In this document: piece by piece, positions 24,580 to 37,164 of the stretch
How positions within the stretch are numbered: position 1 is the first letter of the stretch
Layout: each line of letters starts with the position of its first letter
NCBI RefSeq assembly: GCF_026210795.1
Contig: NC_089430.1
Span: 186,001-250,000 of the forward strand
Direction: 5' to 3'
DNA length: 64,000 nt
Source: Rhizophagus irregularis
Taxonomy: Eukaryota; Glomeromycota; Glomeromycetes; Glomerales; Glomeraceae
Made by a program: the position numbers and the translations under genes
The notes under the pieces: generated by a model
The model's input: only the letters and a program-made list of their open reading frames with translations
What the model was told of the DNA's origin: nothing
Databases searched by the model: none

Positions 24580-26821
24580 ATGTACTTTTCTCTAGTATTT
24601 GCAAATGTTAAAATTTTACAATCTAAAATGACCACGAGAAGCGCCGTAATTAATGCCACGGAAATATGTGTTACGACGGGTGTTATCGTCGGTGGTGTAA
24701 TACCCGTTGTCAGCGGTGCAATCACAGCTATTGATAGAATAACGTGTTTAATTCAGAAAGCTATGTTTAATAAGGCCCTCTGCGCCTTTATTGGAGAGCG
24801 CTTAGATAATGCAAGATTGACTCTGAAAGAATCTGCTAATGACATAGACGAGAAAGTCCTGGAGCGTTATTTAAAAGTGTTAAGAGAAATTGAAGACGAT
24901 ATTAAATTGATATCTGAAAGTAAACAAAAATTCAAACTTTGGATACTTACAAAGAAAGTTGTAAACGCCAAAGAGGTAAATTTTATTGTGAAATTAAGAC
25001 GTTGCTATTAAATCTTCTGTTTTGTTTCAACGTATACCTTGCATATATTCAGGTTGAAGAAAAGCTTATAATACTATATAAGAAACTCGATGCTGCCAAT
25101 GATGAACTCTTTTTATCGGTCTTGAAAGGCACGCATCAAATCGTTACGAAAATGAAGGATGAGATACCGGAGCAACTTCGAAAGCTCATCCGAATACTTA
25201 CCATGAAACTTGACATTGATGATTTGAAAATAAGTGATTGGCAAATCAATGATGTTATTTTAGACAATAAAAAGATAAGCGAGTTGCGCAATCAGCCAAA
25301 AGTTATTCGGGGTAATATTTCGAAGAAAAAATTTCTCACACAGGACGTTGCGCAAAAACTTCTCGATTCTTGTGATAGTAATTCTTGTAAAATTATTAAT
25401 ATGCTCAAGTTGTTAGCTGATTGTAAAAATGTCATAGAATTGTAAGTGCTGTTCATGAGTTGCTTTACGTGCTTTTCTCTCCGTTTAAATAACCTCGTTT
25501 ACTTATAGTTTCGGTATCTATAAATTGAGCGGCGATCAATACTTGATCACTGAATGGTGCGAACATGGTAACCTTGAAGAATATTTGTTGCGAAATCCGG
25601 GGCTCGACTGGAATGTAAAAGTCAACATCGCTACAGGTATAGCTAATGGGGTAGTATTCTGTCATGATCGAGATATCCTCCACCATGATATTAGGAGCTC
25701 CAATATAATGCTTGATGCACATTTGTGCCCAAAGCTCTCGAACTTTGAACTGAGCCGAAGAGAACAAGATAATACTGTTCCTGGTCTTCAATTGGCAGAC
25801 GCTGCTAGGTATTGTACGGATTGTTACAGTTTTCTGGAATTTGCCGCTGATAAATAATGCTTGTAATAAAACATACTTTATAGATACATGGCACCTGAGA
25901 AAATCAAAGATAAAAAGAATCCTTACACGAAAGAGTGTGACATTTTTAGGTAAATTATATATGGTCTTCTTCTAAGATATAAAGGATCGATCAATAACTG
26001 ATGTATCACGATCTTATAATTCTTGTAATAGCCTTGGAATTGTCCTTTGGGTAATTGCTATGCAAGAAAAGCCGTACGCAAACATTAAGAGCTTCCAAAA
26101 AATCGAGGACTCTGTCATGGAAGGAAACCGCCCGAAACCTGTAGATGAAAACATTCCAATTAAATACCAGAATATCATGAAAAAGGCATGGGATAACGAT
26201 AGCAATTACCGCCCGGTAGCAAGTATAATGTATGAGGGGCTTTCCAAGTGTTTGGAAGATGATGACGTTTATCCTGTGAAGGATGAGCCTAAAGATTTAA
26301 CACTAAATTCGGATAGTGACAACATTCAACTTGATGAAGCCGGATTATACAAAAAAGCAGTTGGCTATCATCAAAGTCAAAAGCGCGAAGAAGCCTTTCG
26401 CATTTTCTATGAATTAGCAAATGTCGGTCACAAAGAATCGTTGTTTTACCTCGGCTATTACTATGCAAACGGGTATATCGTATCTAAAGATAATAAAAAG
26501 GCTCTCAAATATTACAGAGAGTCCGCTGATAAAGACTGCAGTGATGCAGTATATCACTACGCGGAAGCCTGTCTAAAATTGGCTCATGAGTATATGGAAA
26601 AGGCAATAAAACTTGGACAGTTTAAGGCAGGCATAAAATTAGCTGAGTATAATATCTCTCAAACTTGTTCACAGGATAAGTGTCACAAACTCTTGGGATA
26701 CTTAGATGCTGATGAGGTTAGACTGAGCAAACTGAAACCAAAGGTAGCGGAGTTGTATCGAGAAAGAATCGAAAGATTACGAAATGAGATCAAGCAGATG
26801 CAAAATCAACTAACTAAATAA
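24580..26821 (+). CDS. MLKL-like protein: helical N-terminal domain, pseudokinase, Sel1 repeats (5 exons)
   Basis: Exons are 24580-24975, 25053-25441, 25509-25808, 25884-25949 and 26032-26821; 646 residues, all phases agree. The start could instead be the ATG at 24628. Residues about 18-200 are helical with a hydrophobic segment (VTTGVIVGGVIPVVSGAI), resembling the four-helix domain of MLKL/HeLo-type proteins. The kinase fold that follows lacks a glycine loop and the VAIK lysine. It has HHD for HRD (320-322), an intact IRSSN, and NFE for DFG (340-342); APE is kept (365-367). Vertebrate MLKL shares the IRSSN and the degenerate xFE. After FSLGIVLW and the RP motif (NYRPVASIM) come Sel1-like repeats (about 487-600) and a basic coiled-coil end. 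Role in membrane-damaging cell death is inference from architecture. Confidence 0.85.
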
Positions 26822-29800
26822 CGATAAGTTTATGATAATCTTGAGTTAGAATTTGACTTTTATTCTGTAGACGATCTTAATTAAATTAAAAAAAAATCAC
26901 TATCAAATTTAGAGTTGATTATTTAGTAGTTAAATTATTATCAATGCTTTTGCAAATTATTTGTTTACATTACTTTTTAATGACAGAATAAGAAATTTCT
27001 ATGTTCAAATTATACAATCCAAATTAATAAAATAATATTCTGTGAAATTTCTATTCATATTGTATCAATTTATTATTAGTCCGAATATAATCTTGTCATA
27101 GATAAAAATTTTCATTTTCGCGGAAAGTTTCCAAATTTTTCCAATTTACACGATGTACTTTTCCAAATTCTCCGAAATCAATTTCTTGAACGTTACTAAA
27201 ATGTTTGTAATAGTAATAATTTACATGATGTATTATTATTCTTCAATCCAACTAATCCATTAATTTGAATTTTCTGTAGCTGCATTTCAGTAAAATAAGA
27301 TGTGGGCCAAATAATATTTATTTAAAATTATCGACAAATATAATTAAGTTAAAATTTGTTTACTGAACACAAATTTCAATATTTAAAGAAAAAAAAAAAG
27401 ATATATATGCGTACATATTAATCAACGAAAACTTCTTTCTAAAGCTGTAAATGGTTTAGTCGATCTTTAAATTATATAGTACATGGAATTTTGTACAATA
27501 GATTAATTTTCCCAGACTAACCTGATTGAAACCGTCGATGATGTACCAAATAAACCTTAACGCTCACCTTCTTTTTTTACTTTGGTACCTTAGAATTTGG
27601 GGTAAGGGTAAGATATTTTAGGATTAAGATGATTGGGATCATCGGATCATTTTTTTAGTAGTGAATAAATATAGGTCGATAGTTACTCTAAACTTATGGT
27701 TAGAAATGTGCAAAATGAAATTATTATTGAAATTTGAAAAGTTAATTCTGAGCTATCACATGTTATTATTACAATCTTTTAATATCATTTGATAATCCCT
27801 TAATCCCTGATTCCCTGTATAAAATTCCTAATTTCAACTTTGAACTTAACTGTATTACATTAAATTAGTGTATTTACAAATCATAAAATAGGGAGTATAT
27901 TTTTAACAATCTTATCTAATATTCTTTTTTTTCGTGCACCACTTTGTCTAGCACGAATTGATTGATTGTTTGAAAAAAAAAAAATTTATTTATTGCATCA
28001 AGGACGCGATATAATAATACACATTTACAAGATCGATGATAACTTTGAATAAGTGACCAATATTTTATTCTTTTTTGAATGTATATAAAAAAAAAAGAAA
28101 AGGAAATAAGCATATAATAAATCACGTGATCCGATGATTTTAGTTTTGACGCAATCAAAAACACACTATAAAGCATACGTAATTGATTTTAATAAAATAT
28201 ATCATGAGTTTACTAGAAATATTGAAATTTACTCTGTATTTGACATTTTCATGCATTTCTTGCATAATAATTTCTGCTGTTGTTAGTGCAACTGCGTACT
28301 ATTGCGTCTATTCCTTAATATATTCGTCACGGTTCTTATCCCTCTCTTCAACTTTATACATTAAATTTGTAGCGCTTTGTATATTTTATGCGCCCTTTGT
28401 CTATTAGGTCTATTAGACCTAGTTCTAATTCTTAAATCACTTAAACCTTCCAAGTAAAAAAACTGCATTCGAATTGTATTGTCTAAAAAGTAGAGAATTT
28501 AATTAATAAAATACGGGGGAAGTATAAATCATAAAACAGATCTTTACATGAATTTTCTTTATCAAAAGTTGGTTTGACACTTTAGTATAAAGTAAATTTT
28601 ACTTTTTTGGACTTTGTATATACGTAAGTTTAGAAGTTATGTGTAAAAAACTTTACCACATATAAAACATTTTTTATTTCTTTAGAAAAGGTGTCAAACT
28701 TTAAGTGCATTTGTATATATTTAGCTTTATATTTGAAAATATATTTAAGAAATACATACTTGTCTATAAAGGAAATATAACAAAATTTCCCCGATTTTAA
28801 TAGTTAATTAAATTCTCTACCTTTTATGCGCACTATTGCACTGCTGAAAATAATAAAAAATTACCTTTATTATAACTTATTAAATGATTTTTATGTTTTA
28901 GAAATCATTAAAATTTATTCACTAATAATTATTTATACAAGAGTGAAATTAATCACTTATAAAACCCTTGCTTTCACATCTTTATACGTCATGTACATTA
29001 GTGCCTGTTCAAGGCGACCTTGTTTTCCTTCGTAATCATCTTTTAAAAAATAATGGTTAGGAGAGGGTCTCTTAGTAAGTTGAGCTAGTGAGATAAAAAC
29101 TCTACGCTTTCCATAACTATCATCACATTATTATAGGTCAAATGTAATTTGAACGGTAGTACCGGAAATAACTATAGCGTTAAAAGATGCATTATTTCTA
29201 TAATTAATTATTAAAATTAATAATTTACAAACATTTAAATTAAAATATTTTATTAATAATCTTTAATATTTAAAATATTTGAGAATTTTTCTGTAATGAA
29301 TTAGGTAAAATTAAGAAATTATAATAATATTTGAAAAATGAAAATAAAAGTCAAGTGCATTTATTGACGTTCATCACATTTACCTATCATTTCCCGACTC
29401 AACTTTATTTTGTCGAATTGTCACAGTCCATTTTGCCGGAATATTTTAAAGATTTATTCACGCAATATTTATCTTATTATAAGATCATTTTTTTTGTTCT
29501 CTTTATACAGAACTCAATTATGAATAATTATATATAAAATAATGAAATTTCGTTTATTGATTAAAGTTATAAAATTGATACAGCAAGGATGCGTGCACAG
29601 GTTATTTGAAAAAATAGCGGTCAGAAAATTTCTTGGTGAAAATGACGATTAGAAATGGTGTCATATGCGTACATGAATGAAATGTAAAGTATATGTATGA
29701 GGTTAATCATCGGATTATTATAGCTAAAGGTTTTTCAATATTTGAATTGTATTATGCAAAACGTGCAATTCACATGATAATTAATTTTTATTTATCACCC

Positions 29801-30047
29801 CAACTGCTAATACTGAATTTGGATTTATTTTAGCCTATTTTTCATATTTTTTCCCATGTTATCAAGCAATCTATGTTTTAAGTTTTTGATTATCATGTCA
29901 GATGATCGATAAAGATGCGGCGATTACAAATAAGGATTCTCAGACTAACCAATAACGTCAATTAATGAAATTTCAGCTTTATTAAATGATACGAACAAAG
30001 AAATTTTTTTTTTCTTTTATTTTTTTTTCAAAATAAATTTATTTACC
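26822..30047. other. Intergenic stretch of 3.2 kb, no clear gene
   Basis: Very A+T-rich. Only one small hydrophobic open frame (28204-28407) is worth listing, and it is given separately. I find no inverted-repeat pairs with flanking duplications and no RNA gene. Confidence 0.4.
28204..28407 (+). CDS. Possible 67-residue membrane peptide
   Basis: An ATG at 28204 opens a frame starting MSLLEILKFTLYLTFSCISC. It encodes two strongly hydrophobic segments (about residues 8-32 and 38-64) and ends with a stop at 28405-28407. An upstream in-frame ATG at 28186 is possible. Hydrophobic frames arise easily in T-rich DNA, there is no family match, and nothing around it supports expression. Confidence 0.2.
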   Translation: MSLLEILKFTLYLTFSCISCIIISAVVSATAYYCVYSLIYSSRFLSLSSTLYIKFVALCIFYAPFVY

Positions 30048-32642
30048 ATGTCTGACGATACCAGTGTTGATTATTCGGCTGATATTGATTGGATTGAAGA
30101 AGCTATCACTAAAAAGTATTTTAAATATTATGAATTCGAGAATTTTAACAATATTCAGGAAATTGGTTCGGGAGGTTTCGGAAAGGTTTTTCGCGCAAGT
30201 TGGAAAAATTCGGGACAGTATTTAGCCTTAAAAACTTTTTTTAATTTTGACGATGCTACAATTAAAGGGATCGCTCGTGAGGTAATTAGTTATATTTATT
30301 GTATATATAATTATATAACATTTTCTTTAAAAAAATCTTAATATGATTAGTTATTCTTTCTATATATTAATTTTTAATTAGTTAAAACTTCAACGTGAAG
30401 TTGATTTTCATAATAATATTATTCGTTTCTTTGGAATTACAAAATATGAGCCAGGTATAAACTTTTTATATTATTATGCCTTTTTATCGTTTTAACGTCC
30501 CTCAAGATTTAACATTGCTGTGACGTAAACATTATGCTCTTTTTTAAAAAAAAAATTTTTTTTTTTTACTATTAGAAAGCGAAAATAATCTATTGAACTT
30601 GAACCGGTATTCATTTGTAATGGAATATGCTGATAATGGCACGCTTCGAAAATATTTGAAGAATAATTTCGATAGTATTACTTGGAAAGATAAATTAAAT
30701 ATGGCTTACCAGCTGGCTAGTGCCGTTTCTTGTTTACATAATGAGGGAATTGTGCATAGTGATTTGGTAATTATTTTAAATTATATAATTTTTTTTTTCT
30801 TGTCGCATTCTACCCTTCTATATCATTATGTTAATCCTAATCCATTACGTTTAACGTATATTAAGAATTAATAAGTATTATATTTATTTTTATGATAGCA
30901 CTCCAATAATATCTTGGTTCTTAAGAATAAGATTAAATTGGCTGATTTTGGACTGTCAAAGAGGATTGAAGAAACGTCCAGTCGGCAATCTTTCAAATTA
31001 TTTGGTGTTATTCCTTATATTGATCCAAAAAGATTAATGGATCAAGAATACAAATTAAATGAAATGAGTGATATATATAGTGTAGGTGTATTATTATGGG
31101 AGTTATCTAGTGGTAAGCCACCTTTTTATAATGATGGTGAAGCGTATGATATTGGTTTAGTTGTTGAAATTTTACAAGGTATTAGAGAAGAACCTATTCC
31201 TGATACACCCGAGGCTTATGTTGCGCTTTATACTGGTAAATATATTCTTCAAATAATAAATAATAATAATTATTAATATTATTGATATTTTAATAACAAT
31301 TTCTTTTTAAATCTAACGGTAATTTTTTTTACCAGAATGTTGGAATAAAGAACCAGTTCTTCGTCCAGCTATAAGTGAAGTGCTTGATCAATTGAAAGCA
31401 ATTATTTTTTCAGTCGACGAAACTAATGAAAATGATTTATATAATACTGTAAGTCAACATCAAGAAGACGGGCAAAGTAAACAAGGCGGACAAGAAAATA
31501 AAAATAATGAGGAATCAATAGACGATGAGAATTCATCATTTGTAAATTCATTATTAATAGGCATAATAGCTGATGAATTATCTAATCTTATTTTTAATGG
31601 TGAGAAAAAATTGGAAGTATCTACCATTTGTAATTCTTGTGAAGTTTATAACATCAAATCAGTAGAAGTTTATAAGTGGTTATTAGATAATCAATATGAT
31701 CCAAATCATATTTTTTTACTTGGAGCTTTTAATTATTTAGGAATTGGAACTGATGTTAATAAGGAAAAGGCGGTTGAATTATATCAAAAAGCGGCAGGCT
31801 TAGGACATAGTGTAGCTCAATATAATCTTGCTTGTATATATAAAGAAGGAAAAGTTGTATATCGAGATAATGAAAAAGTTTTTAACTTGCTAAAAAAATC
31901 ATCTGAAGGAGAATACTTAAACGCAATAAATATGTTAGGAGAATGTTATCATAAGGAAATCGGAACCGATATTGACAAAGAAAAAGCTTTTGAGTTATAT
32001 CAAAAAGCAGCGAATTTAGGGCATAGTGTAGCTCAATATAATCTTGCTCGAATGTATAGAAATGGAGATGGTGTTGATAAAGACAATGACAAAGCTTTTG
32101 AATTTGCTACGAAGTCTGCTGAAGGGAAAAATTTAAATGGAATAAATTTATTGGGAATTTTTTATAGTAAAGGAGTTGGAACTAGCGTTGATAAGCAGAG
32201 GGCATTTGAATTATATAAAACGGCATCAGATTTAGGACATAAATCAGCTAAAAGTAATCTTGCAATTTTATATAAAAAGGGAGAAGGTACTGAACAAGAT
32301 TATGAAAAAGCTGCTGAATTATATAAACAATTATATAGTGAAGGATATTCAAATGCATTTGGAATATTATTAGATTGTTTTGATGTTGATACTGAAGAAA
32401 AAGATGAAATGAAGGAAACGTTTGGAGGGAAATCAACAAGTTTAATTAATATTTTTATTGATGGAATGAGTGAAGAGGAAAAACTTAGCGTTCATGAGTT
32501 TGTAGCAAAACTTGGAAAACCATTGAGCATTATTAATCCTATTGAAGTCGTTGAAAATTATAAAACTGGGGAAGGAATTTTTAAAAATGCAAAAAATTTA
32601 TTTTACAGAAGTGCAGATGAGATTAGAAAACTTAAGAATTAA
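30048..32642 (+). CDS. Protein kinase with C-terminal Sel1 repeats (5 exons)
   Basis: Exons are 30048-30281, 30382-30454, 30576-30766, 30899-31235 and 31336-32642. Phases agree and the product is 713 residues. The kinase domain begins with GSGGFGKVF (40-48) and LALKTF, Lys 62. HSDLHSNN replaces HRDLxxxN (163-170) and DFG is intact (182-184). IPYIDPKRL stands where APE usually is, as seen in this kinase group. SDIYSVGVLLWEL and the RP motif (LRPAISEVL) follow. An acidic Gln/Asn-rich linker (about 300-350) leads to at least five Sel1-like repeats (about 404-625; for example KAVELYQKAAGLGHSVAQYN). Sel1 repeats are protein-interaction solenoids, here likely a scaffold. Catalytic residues suggest an active kinase even though Arg of HRD is Ser. 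Confidence 0.92.
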
Positions 32643-32784
32643 TAGATATAATATATATAATATTCAAATTTTTTTTAAAAAAAAAATGTTAAAATATTAA
32701 GACTTCATATTAAATAAAATTCCTTGGCGTCACTTAGAAATACCACATTATTGTCACGTGATACTTCAGAATTTTTTTATATAC

Positions 32785-32932
32785 AATTGTTCAACTACAT
32801 TTATGACAATTTCAATTTTTACACAGATGGATCCGACCTGGCCTTGGGAACACAAGATTGCGCTAGCGTTTCGGATGGGTTCAAATTCACCCTTCACCCC
32901 AAAATTTCAATTCAAAGGTAGGTCCCACAGTC
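32785..32932 (+). pseudogene. LINE RNase H fragment
   Basis: NFNFYTDGSDLALG in one frame and, after a one-base shift, GSNSPFTPKFQFKG in another reproduce the spacing seen in the RNase H of the LINE at 8559-16652 (TFYTDGS...QPFTPRINFKG). Nothing else of a LINE is recognisable around it. It lies about 150 bp downstream of the Sel1 kinase gene and is a short frameshifted relic. Confidence 0.7.
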
Positions 32933-33125
32933 TAAACGTGAAACTGAGACAATATTATTATAATATTATGCGCTATTATTACATTACCTTATAATAATAC
33001 AGCACGAATTTATACGGAATTTAATACAAGGATACATACTCCGGTTTCAAGTCCTCGAAAACAGTTGAAAAAGAAAAGCTTTCTCTTTTTTTTTGGATCG
33101 TAATCTCAATGTTCCACTTTATAAC

Positions 33126-33647
33126 GGGTCTGGTTCATTTCACTGACAATTATTTCACCGACAATCATTTACCGACATAAAAAATTAATATTGAATATGA
33201 GATATTTTATTATAAAACTTTTTTTTTTAGATATTTAGTTTAGATTTAATTAGTATTGATACTTTACTTTCATCTTAGACGAGTTAGTAGATAGAATAAC
33301 ATATAATTATATCTATTGTATTTTTTTTATTTTTTTATATATGTTATTATAAATTTCATTAAAATAATAAAAACTAACAAAAAAATATATATATAATAAA
33401 TTTTTTACAGTAATACATTTATTAAAAAAAAAAAACTAATGTAAAAAGTAGTAGTTTTTTGTATTTTATAAAATCTAACAAAGAAATACGTGTTACTAAC
33501 AAAAAAAAATCCCCATTTCACATAAAGATACAGTATATGTAAAAATATTAATAAAATTTTTATATTTAATTTTATATGTCGGTGAAATAACCCTGTCGGT
33601 GAAACGTTTGTTCTGTGAAGTAATTGTCGGTGAGTTAAACGCGACCC
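33126..33647. mobile_element. MITE with GGGTC...CACCGACAAT inverted ends
   Basis: The left end (GGGTCTGGTTCATTTCACTG, then ACAATTATTTCA) matches the reverse complement of the right end (33610-33647). Both arms repeat ATTTCACCGACA. The 522-bp element is A/T-rich inside with no coding sequence. A target duplication could not be fixed. Confidence 0.7.
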
Positions 33648-35938
33648 CTCACATTGTTTTGTTTTTATTTCGCAATTTTATTTTTCTTGTGCGTGCTATT
33701 TTGTTTATGTTAACTATTATAGCTTTAATTTTCCTTATCGTTATCTTTCCACCAGAATAAAGTTGACTTGATTTACAGTTTTCTATTTGTACAACTTTCG
33801 ACCCTATATATAGTCTCTTGTGGTCTGTACTGAAACTTTCTTTACTCTGTGAAATAAAAATAAAAATAAAATAAAATTGTTCAATCTATGTGCAAATAGA
33901 ATATAATACTAAAAGTAAATCCGCCCTTGAACAACCGTTCACCGATTTAAAAGTTTCATACATTCTCTTAACAATATATACCTCAAAAGATTGTTTTGAC
34001 TGACTCAAACGTATTAAGAAATGCAGGAGATTACAAAGAAGGAATTACCTTCTATGATAGGTAGCAAACATCTAATAATTGATGCGAATAAAATTAACCA
34101 ATCACAGCACGGATAGACAGACATTTGAGGGGTCGGTCCCAGGAAATGTATCGGTCTTGGGACCGGTCTTCGGTTTTCGGTCCGAGATTTGAGGACCGGT
34201 CCGGACCGAGACCGATTATATAAAATTATCATTTAATATAAAAATGTTAAATTATATATTATTAATAAAGTTTTCTTTTAAAAATATCAAAATTTTCATA
34301 TGTTGGTATTTTGCAATATCAATATCATTCGATTCCTCATTGATGCTTTAAAATGTTAAAGACTTAAAGTACGAGAAATAAAAATTTTTCGTATATGCAA
34401 TTATTTTGTGTTACATGGTCAGCATCAATTTGATAATTTACTTTTATTCCCGTTGCAATTTTTTTTCATATTTTTTGATGGTTGTAAAAATTCTATCCAG
34501 TATTTTACTCTTAAACTTTGAGATTTGACAACAAAGGTAACTGGTAATAAATAATAAATTAATCTCATAATTTTTAGTGCGACCTGTATTTCATTATCTC
34601 GTTGATCCAACCCAACAATACTGCTATTATAAATAAGATAATTTAAAAAATTTTAAGGATCGGTCAAAAGACTGGTCCGGTCCTGGCTGAAAGACCGGTC
34701 TTTTTTGGGACCGGACCGGACTGGACCGGACTAATCCAACCCTATCTTGAACTAGAGTAAAGTTATCTTCGTGGTGACTTGGTTTACAATTTTATATTAG
34801 TATTACTTTTGGTTCTATTATGTAGTATCTTTGTAATCGTTACTGAATCTTTATTTACTCTGTGAAACAAAAATAATTTTTAACATACAATTGATTCAAT
34901 GAGTTTTAGTTGGATTTATTCACGATAATATTTTAGGTTGATGACGAGGACTCAAATCGTCAGCATCAACAACTTCAGAAAGACTATTTCATCGCCACCA
35001 TCTTCCAGAATATTATTTATATATTATTCTGAGAAGATTTAAATAATTGGTTCTTAATTTTATGTCAGAAAAAGGAAGTAATTATTTTAATTGGTTTGTA
35101 TTTTTCATTCTTCTAAGTCGAAATCAGGAAATTAATATTTTGATTAGTTCTTTATATCTTAAATATAACGTATGGGATTTCATTGGGATAGAAACTTAGA
35201 ATTTATTTTCTTTCTTGAATTTTTCATTTCATTTTTATTATTCAATTTTATTTTGAAACTCGGGAATTGTTATAATTGTTTCGTAGCATGAGGCGGCAAA
35301 CGTCTTTATGACGTGCTCAAGTCCTACACCATGAAAATCGTTTTGAACCGAACAGGAACCGGCTCGAAATCGGGTTATCATCATTACGTAACAGACAGGG
35401 CAATCATTGATCATCGTCACATGCTCTACTTGTGTCTTAAATTTGACGCATGTACTGTAACAGCTCATATTTTTATGAGGCCGGTCCCAACCCTAGACTA
35501 CAAACATGAGAAGCATTAAAGAAGACCTAATAACCAATTTTAATCAAAATTAAAATTTTTGTACGCATAATTAAATCACTTAGTATTTACGCTATTACAC
35601 ATTCTGCGTAAAATCTAAATAAATTTCCAAAAAATATTTATAATTGTTACAAGCACGTCTACATATAGTTTTGGTGTTCATACAAATTGCGATTTTTTTG
35701 ATTTTTTTGATTTTTTTTGTAGCAACAAATCTTTATTTCTATGTAAAATAATTGTTTATAAGATAATTGTTCATAATTTTTATATAAATAACTTGTTTTC
35801 TCTAATATGATCTTTTTTTTTTAAAAAAAAAAGAAAAAAAATTGATAAGTTGTCAAAATGTTCAATTTGGCATTTAATAAATTTGAGAGACTTTGTTGGA
35901 GATAATAAATTAATTTAGGCATTGAAATTCTTAAAGTC
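33648..35938. other. Intergenic stretch with GGACCGGTCC repeats
   Basis: No gene is recognised. Repeats of the 18536 family occur at 34131-34212 and 34655-34745. Overlapping open frames on both strands around 35238-35519 have no family signature. A T-rich stretch then an A-rich stretch at 35813-35840 forms a simple hairpin. Confidence 0.4.
34131..34745. repeat. Paired GGACCGGTCC repeats, possible MITE
   Basis: Two clusters of GGTCC/GGACC palindromes (34131-34212 and 34655-34745) bracket about 440 bp of A+T-rich DNA. The right cluster ends CTAATCCAACCCTA. The left lacks a matching complement of that end, so whether this is one element or two is unclear. Confidence 0.45.
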
Positions 35939-37025
35939 TTACTCAAAAGACTCTATCAACTTATTTATAGGATTCTCATCTGAAGCATCAAGTTCTTCTA
36001 TATACTGATGACCTAATTCTAAGAGATAAGGAACACTTTTGTAATCATCCAAACTTATTTTTTCTTCAAACCAAACCTGCCATCGTTGATAATGATTTCC
36101 CAATAAACTATACATTGAACGATCAGTATTGCCTTTCTGTTGTGGTAGCACTACTTTGTGAAGATTTTGTGCCCAAAAAAGATTACCACGATATAGATCA
36201 GGATTTAAAGGGTTAGGCATATAGCCCCCTGTACCTAAAGAAAGCACGGAAATCTTTTCTTTTGCTACATTATACTGAATAGCTTTTTCATATGCCGCCA
36301 TTGCTGGATTATTAAGATGTAAGGCTCCGTCTATGAAAAAGCCCCTGCCCTTTATCTCATAAGGCGGAAAAAAAGTGGGCGCAGCCGTTGTTGCCATTAA
36401 AGTATCAAAAAAAGTGTCATTTGAGTAACCAGGACGATCATCCATAACGTGTAAATAAATGTGTACGTGTTAAATTATTTTCATCTACTGCAGGAATAAC
36501 TAGTTCTGTAAGTGCTTTATTTAAACGCACATTTCCGAAATGATTAAAAAACAATGAATTGCGATCTTTGTCTGTATATCTTGGCTTGAACAATTTCCAT
36601 GAATCATTTTTGGTAAACAAGTCTTTTACTTGGTTCTGGTAAAGATTTAATATATCTGAAGCTGAAAACTTTGGTCTTGAATTTGAACATTTATAATATG
36701 GCACGTTATTTTCATCATACATTATTTCCCAGGATGGTACCGATAGCCCAGCAGCAATAATCCCTCCTGTTGATGTTCCAGCTATCATATTAAATAAGCA
36801 AGAAATGGGTCTATGTGTGCGATATTCTATCTCACTAAGCCATAAGGCAGGTAATATTCCACAAACACCCCCTCCATCAATTGAAAGAATATTATAAGTG
36901 GGACTCTCTTTACCATAAGAACTCTTTAAGTAATCCATTTCATATTTAATAGTCTTTTTTCCTTTTTCGTAACAATCCATCCCTATGAAAAAAGCCTGTG
37001 TGATTTTTGTTGAAAAAACATCCAA
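35939..37025 (-). pseudogene. Patatin-like phospholipase with a frameshift
   Basis: Two overlapping frames on the minus strand together cover a patatin domain. The upstream one (37025-36438) has SIDGGGVCGILPALWLSEIE, the oxyanion-hole motif, and IAGTSTGG, the GxSxG nucleophile elbow. It ends LTRTHLFTRYG at a TGA. The downstream one (36445-35939) continues DDRPGYSND and has DGALHLNNPA, the catalytic DG(A/G). The two join with a single-base shift at about 36440-36446, so this is either a real frameshift or a base error. The usual arginine of DGGGxRG is cysteine here. Patatins hydrolyse acyl esters of membrane lipids with a Ser-Asp dyad. The start may be the later ATG giving MDCYEKGKK. Confidence 0.8.
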
Positions 37026-37164
37026 TTAAATTCACTATGATTTCTGTATATTTGACCATACAATAATTGTGCTAAAAATTGCAATAAATCACACAATAGT
37101 TGTATGGCAATCATACAATAATTATCCAATTTATGACCTGATTTTATACAATTATTGTCTAATT

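Noticed and set aside
35238-35519. Overlapping open frames on both strands
   Set aside because: Neither shows a family motif, and codon-level evidence favours neither strand.
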